A stretch of 64,000 bases of DNA from an uncultured Barnesiella sp. (GCA_944320015.1 CALUFO010000004.1:1-64000); one strand, 5' to 3'; positions 44,158-53,811 are shown, counted from the stretch's first letter. The notes: a model not told the origin generated them from the letters alone. Numbers and translations: made by a program.

Positions 44158-44697
44158 ATGGACACAAAAATTAAAATCAAAGACCGTTTTTTTACTCCCT
44201 ATATTTCACGGGAAAAGATAGCCGAGGCAGTCGGGCATATAGCTTCGCAAATCAATAAAGAGTTGGCAGGCAAGAATCCCTTGTTCCTGTGTGTGTTGAA
44301 TGGCGCTTTTGTCTTTGCGGCCGATCTTTTCCGGGAACTCACCATCGAGTCCGAAATTTCGTTTATCCGCATGAAGTCATACGAAGGTATGCGCTCGACC
44401 GGCGAAGTGAAACAGATATACGGTTTGCAACAGGATATTACCGACCGCACGGTTGTCGTTGTCGAGGATATTGTCGATACGGGTTTCACCATTCAACAAT
44501 TGATGCAGCAGTTGAAAGCCCATAATCCCAAAGAGATAAAGGTGGCCACTTTGCTGTTCAAGCCCGATTCGCTCAAATGCGACGTGAAGCCCGATTATGT
44601 GGCACTCTCGATACCGCCTGCCTTTATCGTGGGGTATGGACTCGATTATGACGAGCAGGGGCGGAACTTGAAAGATATTTATGTCGTGGCCGAATAG
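44158..44697 (+). CDS. hpt: hypoxanthine phosphoribosyltransferase
   Basis: A 179-residue purine salvage enzyme that joins hypoxanthine (and usually guanine) to PRPP. It has the PRPP-binding motif [13 protein letters not shown], the flexible-loop region [24 protein letters not shown] and the base-binding C-terminal region [28 protein letters not shown]. adk follows after 57 bp, then obg and pgeF, a probable operon. Confidence 0.96.
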   Translation: MDTKIKIKDRFFTPYISREKIAEAVGHIASQINKELAGKNPLFLCVLNGAFVFAADLFRELTIESEISFIRMKSYEGMRSTGEVKQIYGLQQDITDRTVVVVEDIVDTGFTIQQLMQQLKAHNPKEIKVATLLFKPDSLKCDVKPDYVALSIPPAFIVGYGLDYDEQGRNLKDIYVVAE

Positions 44698-44754
44698 CGG
44701 CTCGATCAAGATTGGTTTTTAAATAGGAATTAGGTTAAAAAAGAATAAGGAAAA

Positions 44755-45327
44755 ATGTTGAATATTGTAATTTTTGGAGCCCCGGGATCGGGCAAAGGGA
44801 CACAAAGTGAAAAACTTATCGAGGAGTATGGGCTGTTTCATATCTCTACCGGCGATGTGTTGCGCGAGGAAATCGCCAAAGGTACCGAGTTGGGAAAGAC
44901 GGCCGACTCGTATATCTCGAAAGGCCAATTGATTCCCGACGAGCTGATGGTAGGTATTTTGGCTCATGTGCTCGATTCGCACGAGGAAGCCAAGAAGGGG
45001 GTGATTTTCGACGGTTTCCCCCGCACGATAGCTCAGGCCGAGGCTTTGACCCGCATGTTGGCCGAACGGGGAACTCAGGTCGATGTGGTCTTGGGTCTCG
45101 AAGTGGAGGAACAAGAGTTGATTGATCGCTTGCTGAAACGTGGACAGGTATCGGGACGCAGCGACGACAATTTGGAAACCATACAGAAACGCCTCGACGT
45201 GTATCACAACCAGACCAAACCGTTGAAGGAGTTCTATCAAAAAGCCGACAAATACCGGGCGATACCGGGTATGGGAGGCGTCGACAAAGTTTTTGAAACC
45301 ATTAAAACGTCAATTGCCAATTTATAA
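44755..45327 (+). CDS. adk: adenylate kinase
   Basis: A 190-residue adenylate kinase (ATP + AMP to 2 ADP). P-loop GAPGSGKGTQ, AMP-site FHISTGDVLREEI, DGFPRTIAQAEAL and a short LID (RGQVSGRSDDNLETIQKRL) without zinc cysteines. Length is normal for the short-LID form common in Bacteroidetes. obg begins 6 bp later. Confidence 0.97.
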   Translation: MLNIVIFGAPGSGKGTQSEKLIEEYGLFHISTGDVLREEIAKGTELGKTADSYISKGQLIPDELMVGILAHVLDSHEEAKKGVIFDGFPRTIAQAEALTRMLAERGTQVDVVLGLEVEEQELIDRLLKRGQVSGRSDDNLETIQKRLDVYHNQTKPLKEFYQKADKYRAIPGMGGVDKVFETIKTSIANL

Positions 45328-45333
45328 GATAGT

Positions 45334-46464
45334 ATGGCAGAGTCGAATTTTGTAGATTATGTGAAAATCCTTTGCCGCTCGGGCAAAGGCGGTGCCGGTG
45401 CCATGCACCTGTATCGGGCCAAGTATGTGCCGAAGGGCGGGCCCGACGGTGGTGACGGTGGCCGGGGTGGAAACATCTATCTGCGCGCTAATCGCAATTT
45501 GTGGACTCTGCTGCACCTGAAATATTCTCGCCATGTCTTCGCCGGCAACGGTTCTCCCGGTGGCGCCAACCGCAGTTTCGGTAAAGATGGTGAAGATAAA
45601 ACCATCGAAGTGCCTTGTGGTACGGCGGTGTTCGATGCCGATTCGGGCGAGTTCCTGTGCGAAGTGACGCAAGATGGCGAAGAGGTCGTTTTGCTCAAAG
45701 GCGGGCGTGGCGGTTTGGGTAACTGGCATTTCAAGTCGGCGACCAATCAGACTCCCCGTTATGCCCAGCCCGGCGAGCCGGCTATCGAGCGCTCGGTCAT
45801 TTTGGAGTTGAAGCTACTGGCCGATGTAGGTCTGGTGGGGTTCCCCAATGCCGGGAAATCCACGTTGCTGTCTACTATTTCGGCCGCGCGCCCCAAGATA
45901 GCCGACTATCCTTTTACCACGCTCGAGCCCAATTTGGGTATTGTTTCCTATCGTGACAACCGTTCGTTTGTCATGGCCGATATTCCCGGTATCATCGAAG
46001 GGGCGAGCGAAGGCAAGGGGCTCGGGCTCCGCTTTCTGCGTCATGTCGAGCGCAACGCCGTGTTGTTGTTTATGATACCGGCCGATACCGACAGTATCCG
46101 CAAAGAGTATGAAATCCTGTTGCGTGAACTTACCGCCTTCAACCCCGAGTTGCAAGACAAACAACGGGTGTTGGCCGTGACCAAATGCGATATGCTCGAC
46201 GACGAACTTATCGAGGCGATGAAAAGCGATTTGCCCGATATTCCCACGGTCTTTATCTCGTCGGTGACGGGGCAGGGTATCGATGCGTTGAAAGATATGC
46301 TGTGGCGTGAACTCAACGACGAGAAAAACAGGGTGATGACAATGACCCACCGTAATCTCGACGCCAGCCACCGGGTTGAGGAAGAGGATAATTTCGACAC
46401 GGGATATGCCGATGAGGATAGCGATGTCGACGATGATTATCTCGACGAAGACGACGCCCGATGA
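45334..46464 (+). CDS. obg: GTPase Obg (CgtA)
   Basis: A 376-residue Obg, a late 50S assembly and stress GTPase. The glycine-rich N-terminal OBG domain (about 1-158, [33 protein letters not shown]) precedes the G domain ([47 protein letters not shown]). The C-terminus ends in a strongly acidic tail ([14 protein letters not shown]). Its stop overlaps the pgeF start as ATGA. Confidence 0.97.
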   Translation: MAESNFVDYVKILCRSGKGGAGAMHLYRAKYVPKGGPDGGDGGRGGNIYLRANRNLWTLLHLKYSRHVFAGNGSPGGANRSFGKDGEDKTIEVPCGTAVFDADSGEFLCEVTQDGEEVVLLKGGRGGLGNWHFKSATNQTPRYAQPGEPAIERSVILELKLLADVGLVGFPNAGKSTLLSTISAARPKIADYPFTTLEPNLGIVSYRDNRSFVMADIPGIIEGASEGKGLGLRFLRHVERNAVLLFMIPADTDSIRKEYEILLRELTAFNPELQDKQRVLAVTKCDMLDDELIEAMKSDLPDIPTVFISSVTGQGIDALKDMLWRELNDEKNRVMTMTHRNLDASHRVEEEDNFDTGYADEDSDVDDDYLDEDDAR

Positions 46465-47270
46465 TTCTGCACGAAGCGAAAAATTTCACATGGTATTCGT
46501 TTGCCTTGTTCGATACCTGTCCCGGTGTCGCTACTTTTGTGACTACTCGGGGCGGAGCGGTGGCCGGCGATACCTATTCCTCACTCAATATGGGACTGCA
46601 CAACGGTGACGACCCTTCCCGGGTGGAGGCCAATCGCAAGCGGTTGTGCGACGCGTTGGGGATTGAGCGCCTGATTACACCCCGGCAGACCCACGGGACC
46701 GATATTCTCCCGGTTACACCGCGTTTCCTCTCGCTCGACGCCGCAGCCCAAACTGTTTGCTTGGACGGGAAGGATGCTGTCATGACCGATTGCCCGGGTG
46801 TGGCCATAGCGGTCTCTACGGCCGATTGTGTCCCGTTGTTGCTCTATGACGATGTTCACCGGGCTTGTGCCGCCGTTCACGCCGGCTGGCGGGGAATGGC
46901 CGCTCACATCGTGCGGCTCACGGTCGAGGCGATGGTCTCCTGTTACGCTACTGCTCCGGCTTCGTTGCGGGTGGCGGTAGGCCCTTCGATAGGACCCGGC
47001 TGTTTTGAAGTGGGCGATGAGGTCGTGCGAGCGTTTGTCGCTGCGGGATTCGATGAGGCCGCTGTTGTCAGGCGCTATCCGTCGGCTCGTCCGCATATCG
47101 ACTTATGGGCGGCGGCAGTGGAAGAACTCTCTTTGTGCGGGGTGGATTTGTCGCATATCGAGGTGGCCGGTGTTTGCACGCAGAGCCACAGCGACGAGTT
47201 TTTCTCGGCGCGCGCTTCGGGCATTCGTTCGGGGCGGTTCTTGACTGGGATATATTTGACCGATATATAA
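46461..47270 (+). CDS. pgeF: PgeF/YfiH-family laccase-domain protein
   Basis: A 269-residue protein of the YfiH/PgeF (LACC1-like) family, known to act as a purine nucleoside phosphorylase/deaminase or to edit UDP-MurNAc with a wrong amino acid. Metal-site motifs: [30 protein letters not shown] and the C-terminal [22 protein letters not shown]. It overlaps obg by 4 bp and ends at a hairpin shared with the convergent nuclease gene. Confidence 0.93.
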   Translation: MILHEAKNFTWYSFALFDTCPGVATFVTTRGGAVAGDTYSSLNMGLHNGDDPSRVEANRKRLCDALGIERLITPRQTHGTDILPVTPRFLSLDAAAQTVCLDGKDAVMTDCPGVAIAVSTADCVPLLLYDDVHRACAAVHAGWRGMAAHIVRLTVEAMVSCYATAPASLRVAVGPSIGPGCFEVGDEVVRAFVAAGFDEAAVVRRYPSARPHIDLWAAAVEELSLCGVDLSHIEVAGVCTQSHSDEFFSARASGIRSGRFLTGIYLTDI

Positions 47271-47276
47271 AACAAA

Positions 47277-47295
47277 GGCTCCCGAATCGGGAGCC
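47277..47295. terminator. hairpin between convergent pgeF and nuclease genes
   Basis: GGCTCCCGA and TCGGGAGCC form a nearly perfect stem; flanking CAAA and CTTTG allow short extension on either strand. A likely bidirectional terminator, although the T-runs are weak. Confidence 0.65.
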
Positions 47296-47359
47296 CTTTG
47301 CTGTTGACCGTCGTGCTTCTATCTTACGCGGTCGATTCCCCTTTTTTGTTTGTCGTATG

Positions 47360-49330
47360 TTAAAGGTTCCATTCCGATGGTTCACATTGTTTTTTCACCG
47401 CTTCGGGGGCAGAGGGGAAGAAGGTGAATCCCGTCTGCTGTTCGATATATTCTACCGATTTACAGTAATCGGTGCTGAATGTTTCGGAGTAGTCGCTGCG
47501 GTGTTCCAGCCAGAATCCGATAGCTTTCAACTCGTCGGCTTCGCATTTCCCGATGGGATTTCCGGTATTCCCCGACCGGGTGCGCAAGATTACTTTGAAG
47601 TAATGGGTGGGTACGGGGCAATCCTTGGAATCGGCCGATTGCTCGCCGTACTGGCTGCCGTCGAAGGTGACGCTATGCCCGTCGCCGAAGTAACAGCCCG
47701 TGACCACATAAAGCGTGTCGGAGCACATGTTGTCCCGAACCTTTGCTTCGAGCGAGGCCCATATCCCGGCGTTGAAATCTTCGTCTTGGGGAGTCATGTT
47801 CGAGGCGTAGAACGTCTGGCTGTTCAGCTCGTCGTTGGCGGTGCGGTCGGCCGAGGGTATTTGGTGCCCGCGGGAATAGCCCTCGTAGTAGCAATAAGAG
47901 CTTCCGTATAGCTTGGGCTGGTACAAGGCCTCGATCAAGGGGTCGGCCGCCCATGCTTCGGTTCGGCCGCTCGAGCCCCGGTAGCATTCGTGCATCGGAT
48001 AGGCTACCCACAGGGCGGCGTGTTTCTCTTTGTCGTAGAGCATGGTGTAGTTGCGTACCTGTTTCCCGCCGAGGGTTCCGGTGTGAGTGATCACATAGTC
48101 GTCGCTGTCGTAGAGCGGCAACTCGGCCGGCGGATACACGGTGTTGTCGAAGACGATGATTTGGGTCGACGGGTCGCCGTCGGTCAGCCGCACGTCGTCG
48201 ATGCGCATTTGGGTGGCGTCACCTGTGGTGGAGAACCGTATGCCGAGGGTGCCGTCAGTGGCGTTTTCCAGCGAGAAGGAACTGGTCGCCAACTCCCAGT
48301 TGCTGGAAATCGTGCGGGTGTAGTCCAACTCGACCCACGACGAGCCGTTGCCTACCTCGACTTTCAAGTCGTTGTAGTCAAACGGTTTATTCTCGGAGCA
48401 ACCGAATTGGAGAATAAAATCCTTCTCTTGTTCGGTGCGTATGTTGCCTATCTCTATATAACTTCCTACTTTGTTGAAATAGAGGTTGTTTTCACCCGAG
48501 GCGTAGGGGCGGTAGCTGGCCGGCGGGTTGTAGTTCGATGTCCAGTCGCTGCGTACCGATACGCTCATTTGGTTGTACTCCACTTGGTCGGCGCCGGTTC
48601 CCGATTCGTTTTTCCAGCCGTCGAACTGGTCGAGGTAGGGCCAATAGGTTCCTTTTGTCGCCGTCTCCCGGTCGAAGTCGTTGTTATAGATAATCGTGCG
48701 CTCTACGGCTGAGGCTCTCGTCACGGTTATCTCTTGGGAAAGAGTCTCTTCGCCGTTCAACGATAGGGTCGAGATGGTGAGCGTGCAACTCTCGCCTGCG
48801 GGAGCGTCGAGGATTTGTATTTTCGATTCTCCGCCCGTGCCTTCTTTTTTATCGATTTTCAGCGCCTGATCGCTCACCGAGGCTTCCCACTTGGTGTTGG
48901 TGTTGACGGTGACGATGTTTTTCGAGGCGTCGTTTTCATTGAAGGTCAACGCCGTGGGCGACACCTCTAAATATACCTCGTCGGGGGCTCTCGATATGAC
49001 TACCTTTTGGGAGAGATCTTTCGCCAGATTTTGCAGAACCGGCTTGATGGTGAGTGTGCAACTCTTGCCCGCGGGGGCGTCGAGCACTTGTATTTGCGAC
49101 TCTCCGCCCGCTCCCTTGGTCTTATCCAGTTTCAACGAGAGGTTGTCGACCGAGGTTTCCCAGTCGGTATTGGTGTTGACGGTGATAATATTTTTCGAGG
49201 GGTCGTTTTCGTCGAAAGTCAGTTCTTGGGGCGATACGGTCAGGAAAAATTCCAATTCCGATTGCTGCTTCTCTTCGCAGGCATAGCACGCCACGAGTAT
49301 CAATAAAGAATATAGATAGGCTTTTTTCAT
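47360..49330 (-). CDS. secreted DNA/RNA non-specific endonuclease lipoprotein with two BACON domains
   Basis: A 656-residue lipoprotein. The lipobox is CYAC after a hydrophobic stretch (YLYSLLILVACYACEEK). Two BACON domains follow in tandem (about 30-110 and 118-205, each with LTFxENDxSKNIxTVNTNTxWExSV), then a jelly-roll-like domain (about 210-400, FDRETATKGTYWPYLDQFDGW), and a C-terminal nuclease of the NUC1/EndA type (about 415-656). The catalytic motif is SRGHQIPSADR, a variant of DRGH, with QTFYASNMTPQDEDFNAGIWASLE containing the metal-binding Asn. It probably degrades extracellular nucleic acid for nutrients. The upstream 21-bp-phased repeats suggest control by a LytTR-type regulator. 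An ATG 84 bases upstream (49414) is less likely. Confidence 0.88.
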   Translation of the reverse strand: MKKAYLYSLLILVACYACEEKQQSELEFFLTVSPQELTFDENDPSKNIITVNTNTDWETSVDNLSLKLDKTKGAGGESQIQVLDAPAGKSCTLTIKPVLQNLAKDLSQKVVISRAPDEVYLEVSPTALTFNENDASKNIVTVNTNTKWEASVSDQALKIDKKEGTGGESKIQILDAPAGESCTLTISTLSLNGEETLSQEITVTRASAVERTIIYNNDFDRETATKGTYWPYLDQFDGWKNESGTGADQVEYNQMSVSVRSDWTSNYNPPASYRPYASGENNLYFNKVGSYIEIGNIRTEQEKDFILQFGCSENKPFDYNDLKVEVGNGSSWVELDYTRTISSNWELATSSFSLENATDGTLGIRFSTTGDATQMRIDDVRLTDGDPSTQIIVFDNTVYPPAELPLYDSDDYVITHTGTLGGKQVRNYTMLYDKEKHAALWVAYPMHECYRGSSGRTEAWAADPLIEALYQPKLYGSSYCYYEGYSRGHQIPSADRTANDELNSQTFYASNMTPQDEDFNAGIWASLEAKVRDNMCSDTLYVVTGCYFGDGHSVTFDGSQYGEQSADSKDCPVPTHYFKVILRTRSGNTGNPIGKCEADELKAIGFWLEHRSDYSETFSTDYCKSVEYIEQQTGFTFFPSAPEAVKKQCEPSEWNL

Positions 49331-49357
49331 GGTTGAAAGAATGAAAAATTTTAATTG

Positions 49358-49365
49358 CAAAATTA
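49358..49365 (-). promoter_or_regulatory. -7 promoter element of the nuclease gene (TAATTTTG)
   Basis: An exact TAnnTTTG match on the minus strand, 27 bases before the ATG at 49330. No -33 box; the proximal direct repeat ends 25 bases upstream, where an activator would touch the polymerase. Confidence 0.6.
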
Positions 49366-49390
49366 ACTTTTTCGAGGAGATAAAAAAGAG

Positions 49391-49446
49391 CAATGCGTAA
49401 AAAATAGGGTGCAATACGTAAAAAAATAAAGTCCAATGCGTAAAAA
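49391..49446 (-). repeat. three 14-bp direct repeats phased at 21 bp (LytTR-like sites)
   Basis: CAATGCGTAAAAAA (49391-49404), CAATACGTAAAAAA (49412-49425) and CAATGCGTAAAAAA (49433-49446) begin exactly 21 bp apart. Read on the gene's strand, each is TTTTTTACGCATTG. A 9-bp half (TACGCATTG) repeated with 12-bp gaps is the arrangement of LytTR-type response-regulator sites such as ComE boxes. They sit just upstream of the nuclease promoter. Confidence 0.7.
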
Positions 49447-49900
49447 ATGAGGCGAGAGTGATTCTGAAATTGGAGTTGGAAAATTGTGATTTCCCCCATT
49501 AAATCGGGGGTGTAGACTGTTAATAGGCTGTAAATGTACAATTGTGAATAATTATACATTTTATAATTTTGACTCGATTTTGTCCTTTCCTTCTCTTGAC
49601 GGTTTTTAACTTTTCCGGTGTTGCCACTTCCCTTATATTCCTGGCAAAGAACAGGGCAGATAAAGGGGGCTTGAATATGGTTAGGATAAATGTTAATAAT
49701 ATTTATCGAGGAGTGCCGCTATGCAATTTTTTCCGGTATGCACAACGTGTATGTAATCACGCTTATCTACTGTCGATGCTATGTTTCAGGCGGTTGTGGA
49801 AAGAGAAAAAGCGGCTTATTAAGCCATATAAATATAATGATAATTTGTTAAAATGCAATATTCTTTGTATTATAATAGTACAACAAACGATAAATTATTA

Positions 49901-49908
49901 TAACTTTG
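49901..49908 (+). promoter_or_regulatory. -7 promoter element of the fimbrial operon (TAACTTTG)
   Basis: An exact TAnnTTTG match about 170 bases before the first ATG; the leader would include a small stem (ATAGA...TCTAT, 49916-49938) and a G8 tract. Confidence 0.45.
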
Positions 49909-50008
49909 TTGCGATATAGATTCCAAATAGGATCTATGGCAGTGGAGACTAAGGATAGTTGAGAACTTGTTTATAATCAGGTAGTCTTTTAATTAAAATC
50001 CTTCAATA

Positions 50009-50016
50009 GGGGGGGG
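50009..50016 (+). repeat. G8 homopolymer tract in the fimbrial leader
   Basis: Eight consecutive G bases in otherwise AT-rich sequence, 61 bases before the first fimbrial ATG, followed at once by TAAAAATTTG, which resembles a stretched -7 box. Such tracts can change length by slippage. Confidence 0.6.
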
Positions 50017-50077
50017 TAAAAATTTGTAATTATGATATCACGATGCGAGTAATTCGCAGATAATTCATAATATTATT

Positions 50078-50650
50078 ATGAAGAAGGGTGTAAAAATAAT
50101 TATAAGATTGGTATTTTTGATGGTGTGCGTCTGCGGTTCGGCGCAGAAGGTAGCGATAAAAAGCAACGTATTAGGTTGGGCTACGGCGACACCCACGTTG
50201 GGTGTAGAGGTAGGTTTGGCCGATCGCTGGTCTTTGAATACACACATCTATTATAATCCCTTTACATTTAAAGATAATCGCAAGTGGAAGCATATACGCG
50301 TACAGCCCGAGGTGCGTTATTGGCTTTGCCAGAAATTCAACGGACACTTCTTCGGGCTGCACCTGTTGTACACCCACTTCAACGCCGGGCAGGTACCTTT
50401 CCTGTTCGGGGCGTTCGATACCGATCAATATCGTTATCAAGGGAATACCTACGGTGCCGGTCTCTCCTATGGCTACCAATGGATATTGAGTCCCCGGTGG
50501 AGCATCGAGGGAAGTGTGGGTGTGGGATACAAGTACAATACCTATGATTACTATGAGTGCCGCACCTGCGGGCGTAAAATAGGCGACGGGCATAAGGGTT
50601 ATTTCGCACCCACCGAAGCCGCTATTTCTATAATTTATGTATTGAAATGA
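50078..50650 (+). CDS. DUF3575 outer-membrane barrel protein
   Basis: A 190-residue protein with a signal peptide (1-22, ending CGSA) and alternating strands ending in an aromatic-rich C-terminus (PTEAAISIIYVLK), as in small beta-barrels. VAIKSNVLGWATATPTLGVEVGL and WSLNTHIYYNPF are typical of the DUF3575 family found at the head of Bacteroidales fimbrial loci. A CRTCGRK pair of cysteines sits in a loop. The next gene overlaps it by 4 bp (ATGA). Confidence 0.85.
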   Translation: MKKGVKIIIRLVFLMVCVCGSAQKVAIKSNVLGWATATPTLGVEVGLADRWSLNTHIYYNPFTFKDNRKWKHIRVQPEVRYWLCQKFNGHFFGLHLLYTHFNAGQVPFLFGAFDTDQYRYQGNTYGAGLSYGYQWILSPRWSIEGSVGVGYKYNTYDYYECRTCGRKIGDGHKGYFAPTEAAISIIYVLK

Positions 50651-52014
50651 GTGCCATGAAGAGATATATCATATTCCTGTCGGTTTTATGGGAGACCCTG
50701 TTTGTGGCTGCGGCCGGGTTACGGGTCGACACGGCGTCGTTGTATCGCAAAGGCGACAGTGTGCGGGTGGAATTTGAGATTGCGGTTCCCCGCGGCATGG
50801 TGGGTGCCGACTATGTGGAGCGATTAACTCCCGTAGTGAAAAACGAGACCGATTCGCTGCTGCTCGACGAAATTGAAATTGTGGGAAAACGGCAACAAAA
50901 ATTGCGTCGCCGGGAAGAGGTGCTTTCGGGAAAAGTCTATCCGGCCGCTCCGTATCAACTGGACAACGAGGGCGACACGCTGCGCTACGATGTGGCGCTG
51001 CCCTACGAGCGGTGGATGGGCGAGTCGCCTATCGCCCTTTCGCTCTTGTGCGAGCGCGAAGGGTGCTGCCGGGTAGAGCCACTGCCCGATATTCCCCTGT
51101 GTGGCGAGGTGGTATTGCGGCCGCCCTATGTGCCTTCGGTGCAGCCGGTCGCCTTGATTCCGAGTGTGGCCGAGCGGTTGGCCGAGGTCGAGCAGGTGCT
51201 GTACCCGATGACCGGGTATGAGCCTTACTCCGAGTCGATGGAGGTTTGGCGCGACAAGGGCGCTTTGAAGGTATATTTCCCGCTCGACAAATCGGATTTG
51301 CGTCGTGACTTCCGCGACAACGCCGTCACGCTCGACAAGATTGTGGATATATTGAAACAGATTTATGCCGACGACCGCTCCGACGTGGGCAAGATTCTTA
51401 TCGTGGGATTTGCCTCGCCCGAAGGCCCCACCAAGCGTAACGAGCGGTTGGCCGAAGCGCGCGCCATGGTTTTGAAAGAGTATGTAAACCGCTACCTCTC
51501 TTTGCCCGACTCGCTTTTCGAGGTCGCCAACGGAGGCGAAGCCTGGGGCGAATTGCGCGACCGGGTGGCCGAGAGCGACTTCGATTGCAAGGAGCGCATG
51601 CTCGAGATTATCGACCACACGCCCGACCTTGGGCGGCGGGAGTGGCTGCTGCGCTTGCTCGACGGCGGCAAGCCCTTTGCCGAGTTGTTGAACTCGGTGT
51701 TCTTCGAGCAACGTAACTCGGGATACATGCGGGTGTACTACACCGCCGTGCCCGACTCCAACGCCATCAAGATAAACCGGGCGCAGTCGCTCATCGACCG
51801 GGGCGATTTCGACGGTGCCATCGCCTTGTTGCAGCCCATACAGGACGATACCCGCAGCCTCAACACCCTTGCCACGGCCTATTACCGCCGAGCCAACGAG
51901 GAGGAAGGGCGCGAGGCCGACCGGGCGACGGCTATCGCCTTGTTCAGGAAGGCGGCCGACGAGGGCGACGAATCAGCGATTCAGAATTTGAAAAATATAG
52001 AAAACAATTACTAA
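50647..52014 (+). CDS. DUF3868/OmpA-domain outer-membrane protein
   Basis: A 455-residue protein with a signal peptide, an N-terminal beta domain of the DUF3868 type (about 25-190) and an OmpA-like peptidoglycan-binding domain (about 205-330: LKVYFPLDKSDLRRDFRDN, ILIVGFASPEGPTKRNERLAEARA). The last 80 residues are TPR-like (AQSLIDRGDFDGAIALLQPI). In related fimbrial operons this protein may anchor the fibre system to the cell wall. It overlaps the DUF3575 gene as ATGA; an internal ATG three codons later is also possible. Confidence 0.85.
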   Translation: MSAMKRYIIFLSVLWETLFVAAAGLRVDTASLYRKGDSVRVEFEIAVPRGMVGADYVERLTPVVKNETDSLLLDEIEIVGKRQQKLRRREEVLSGKVYPAAPYQLDNEGDTLRYDVALPYERWMGESPIALSLLCEREGCCRVEPLPDIPLCGEVVLRPPYVPSVQPVALIPSVAERLAEVEQVLYPMTGYEPYSESMEVWRDKGALKVYFPLDKSDLRRDFRDNAVTLDKIVDILKQIYADDRSDVGKILIVGFASPEGPTKRNERLAEARAMVLKEYVNRYLSLPDSLFEVANGGEAWGELRDRVAESDFDCKERMLEIIDHTPDLGRREWLLRLLDGGKPFAELLNSVFFEQRNSGYMRVYYTAVPDSNAIKINRAQSLIDRGDFDGAIALLQPIQDDTRSLNTLATAYYRRANEEEGREADRATAIALFRKAADEGDESAIQNLKNIENNY

Positions 52015-52041
52015 TTATCAAACTTAAACAGTTACAGAAAA

Positions 52042-53811
52042 ATGAAGACAATGAAATCCAAATGGGCGAAAGCGGGAACGGTATTGTTTGCCGCCGCCGT
52101 GATGTTGTCGTCTTGCTCCAACGACGAGGTAGTTCCCGATGGGGGGATTCCCGTGGGAGAGCGCGACGCTGTGAAAACGAGCTTCTCGTTTGCTATTCCT
52201 TCGCCGGTATCCCGGGCTACGGGAGCCGATGTACAAGACGGTCAAGGTAGCAATAAATTCTTGGGTATGAAAAACCTGAAACTGATGCCTTTTGCTTTGG
52301 CCGGTGGTGCGGACGATTATGTTGTTGCCAACTCGATAATCGCCGGTGATATTCAGTTGACCAGTGCGACGATCGATAATAGTGAATCTGATAATTTCGT
52401 GAAGACATTTACCGACGTGGTGATTCCTTCGGGCGACATCGCTTTCCTGTTCTATGGCGAGGCCAACCATGACACTCAATTCAACGGCAAGTTGAATATG
52501 ACAGAGGGTGCGAATGTGACGACTCCCGCCGATATCGAGTTCTCGTTGCAAAATATCACAGAAGGCACTTATACAGGTGGAACCTACGAAACGGCAGACG
52601 CTTTGATCGAGGGTTGGGAAAACAATGTGACCGACGCCTTGGATACTTGGGTAAAAACTTTTATCGAAGACAATGACGATAAAACAAAAGCCACAACCTT
52701 GCAAACCAATTATTTCAAATTCAACAGCGCTTCGTTGATGGGCTTGAAACTGGCTGCGCAATATCTCTCGTCGGAGCTGGGTAGCGACAAGTACACATCT
52801 ATGAACGGTGCCGCAGATTTGAAAGCCAAAATCGACGGTATGATTACCGAGTTGGGTAACGGTGCCTATACAGATTTCCCCGCCAACTTGCCGAAAGGTA
52901 CCTATAAGCTGGAGAACGGTCTCATCAAAATAGACCAGAACGGCCCCTCGGGTTCGGACATTGTTTCGCAATCTGCTTCGAACAAATATTTCTATCCCTC
53001 GTCGCTTTACTATTGGACCAACGCTTTCCCCGTTGCCTATGAATCGACTCCTGCATTCTCCGCTTGGACCGGCGGTACTTATACCGGGGCCCGCGCGGTT
53101 ATCTCGACGACCACAACCAAAATCGCTTTGAACAAGACTATCAACTACGGTGTGGCTCGTCTCGATGTGAAAGCCGCCATTAAAGCCGATGGCGCTACGA
53201 TTCCGGCTGGTAAGATCAACGGTACGACTCCTACCAGCGTGACGTTGGCCGACCACAACTTCATCGTGAAAGGAGTCTTGGTGGGCGGTCTGCCCGATGC
53301 CCTCGATTGGGAGATGCACCCCTCGACAGCCGATACCTACTCGCGCGCCGTGTATGACACCCGCATGAATAAAACGGACGATCAAGGTGGTTACAAGTTG
53401 ACCAACGAAGCTTCTCCCACTTGGGCGAGCCTGCCTGTCGCCATATACAGCCTGTTGCCCGAGACAGCCGATGCTTCGGCCAGTACGGAGGCTCCCGGCG
53501 CTACGCCCAACATCGCATTGGAAATTCTCAACGACGGTCCTCAATTCTATGGCTTGGACGGCAACCTCATTCCCGAAGGCGGAACGTTCTACCTCGCCGG
53601 TAAGCTGACCTATAAGGCCGATTCAGGCAAACCCGACGTAGTGCGTGTATTGCAACAAGACTACAACACCACGGTGCAACTCACCATCTCGTCGTTGGAG
53701 AAAGCCTACAACACCGTGCCCGACTTGATCAACCCCCGTTTGGAACTGGCGTTGGCCGTGGATATCGAGTGGCAGGCCGGTCTGGTGCTCGATGTGCCTC
53801 TGGGCAATTGA
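52042..53811 (+). CDS. major fimbrillin lipoprotein (Mfa1/FimA-like)
   Basis: A 589-residue fimbrial subunit precursor. Signal peptide with lipobox LSSC (Cys25), an N-terminal region with PVSRATG, a typical spot for gingipain-like Arg cleavage before assembly, and a long beta-rich body. The C-terminus (INPRLELALAVDIEWQAGLVLDVPLG) resembles the Fimbrillin_C donor strand. Length is close to Mfa1. Subunits are lipidated, flipped to the surface and polymerised after cleavage of the N-terminal strand. It sits between the OmpA-like protein and the Mfa2-like anchor, as expected. Confidence 0.82.
   Translation: MKTMKSKWAKAGTVLFAAAVMLSSCSNDEVVPDGGIPVGERDAVKTSFSFAIPSPVSRATGADVQDGQGSNKFLGMKNLKLMPFALAGGADDYVVANSIIAGDIQLTSATIDNSESDNFVKTFTDVVIPSGDIAFLFYGEANHDTQFNGKLNMTEGANVTTPADIEFSLQNITEGTYTGGTYETADALIEGWENNVTDALDTWVKTFIEDNDDKTKATTLQTNYFKFNSASLMGLKLAAQYLSSELGSDKYTSMNGAADLKAKIDGMITELGNGAYTDFPANLPKGTYKLENGLIKIDQNGPSGSDIVSQSASNKYFYPSSLYYWTNAFPVAYESTPAFSAWTGGTYTGARAVISTTTTKIALNKTINYGVARLDVKAAIKADGATIPAGKINGTTPTSVTLADHNFIVKGVLVGGLPDALDWEMHPSTADTYSRAVYDTRMNKTDDQGGYKLTNEASPTWASLPVAIYSLLPETADASASTEAPGATPNIALEILNDGPQFYGLDGNLIPEGGTFYLAGKLTYKADSGKPDVVRVLQQDYNTTVQLTISSLEKAYNTVPDLINPRLELALAVDIEWQAGLVLDVPLGN

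Larger units (their letters stand above)
49331..50077. promoter_or_regulatory. 747-bp divergent intergenic region (nuclease | fimbrial operon)
   Basis: Holds, from left to right: the nuclease -7 box, three 21-bp-phased direct repeats, a low-complexity AT-rich stretch, a fimbrial -7 box at 49901, structured leader sequence, and a G8 tract at 50009. An open frame of 116 codons (49569-49919) has no family likeness or start signal and I do not call it a gene. Confidence 0.55.

Noticed and set aside
49569..49919. A 116-codon open frame in the nuclease-fimbriae gap
   Set aside because: Composition is that of AT-rich noncoding DNA, no family likeness, and the fimbrial -7 box lies inside its end.
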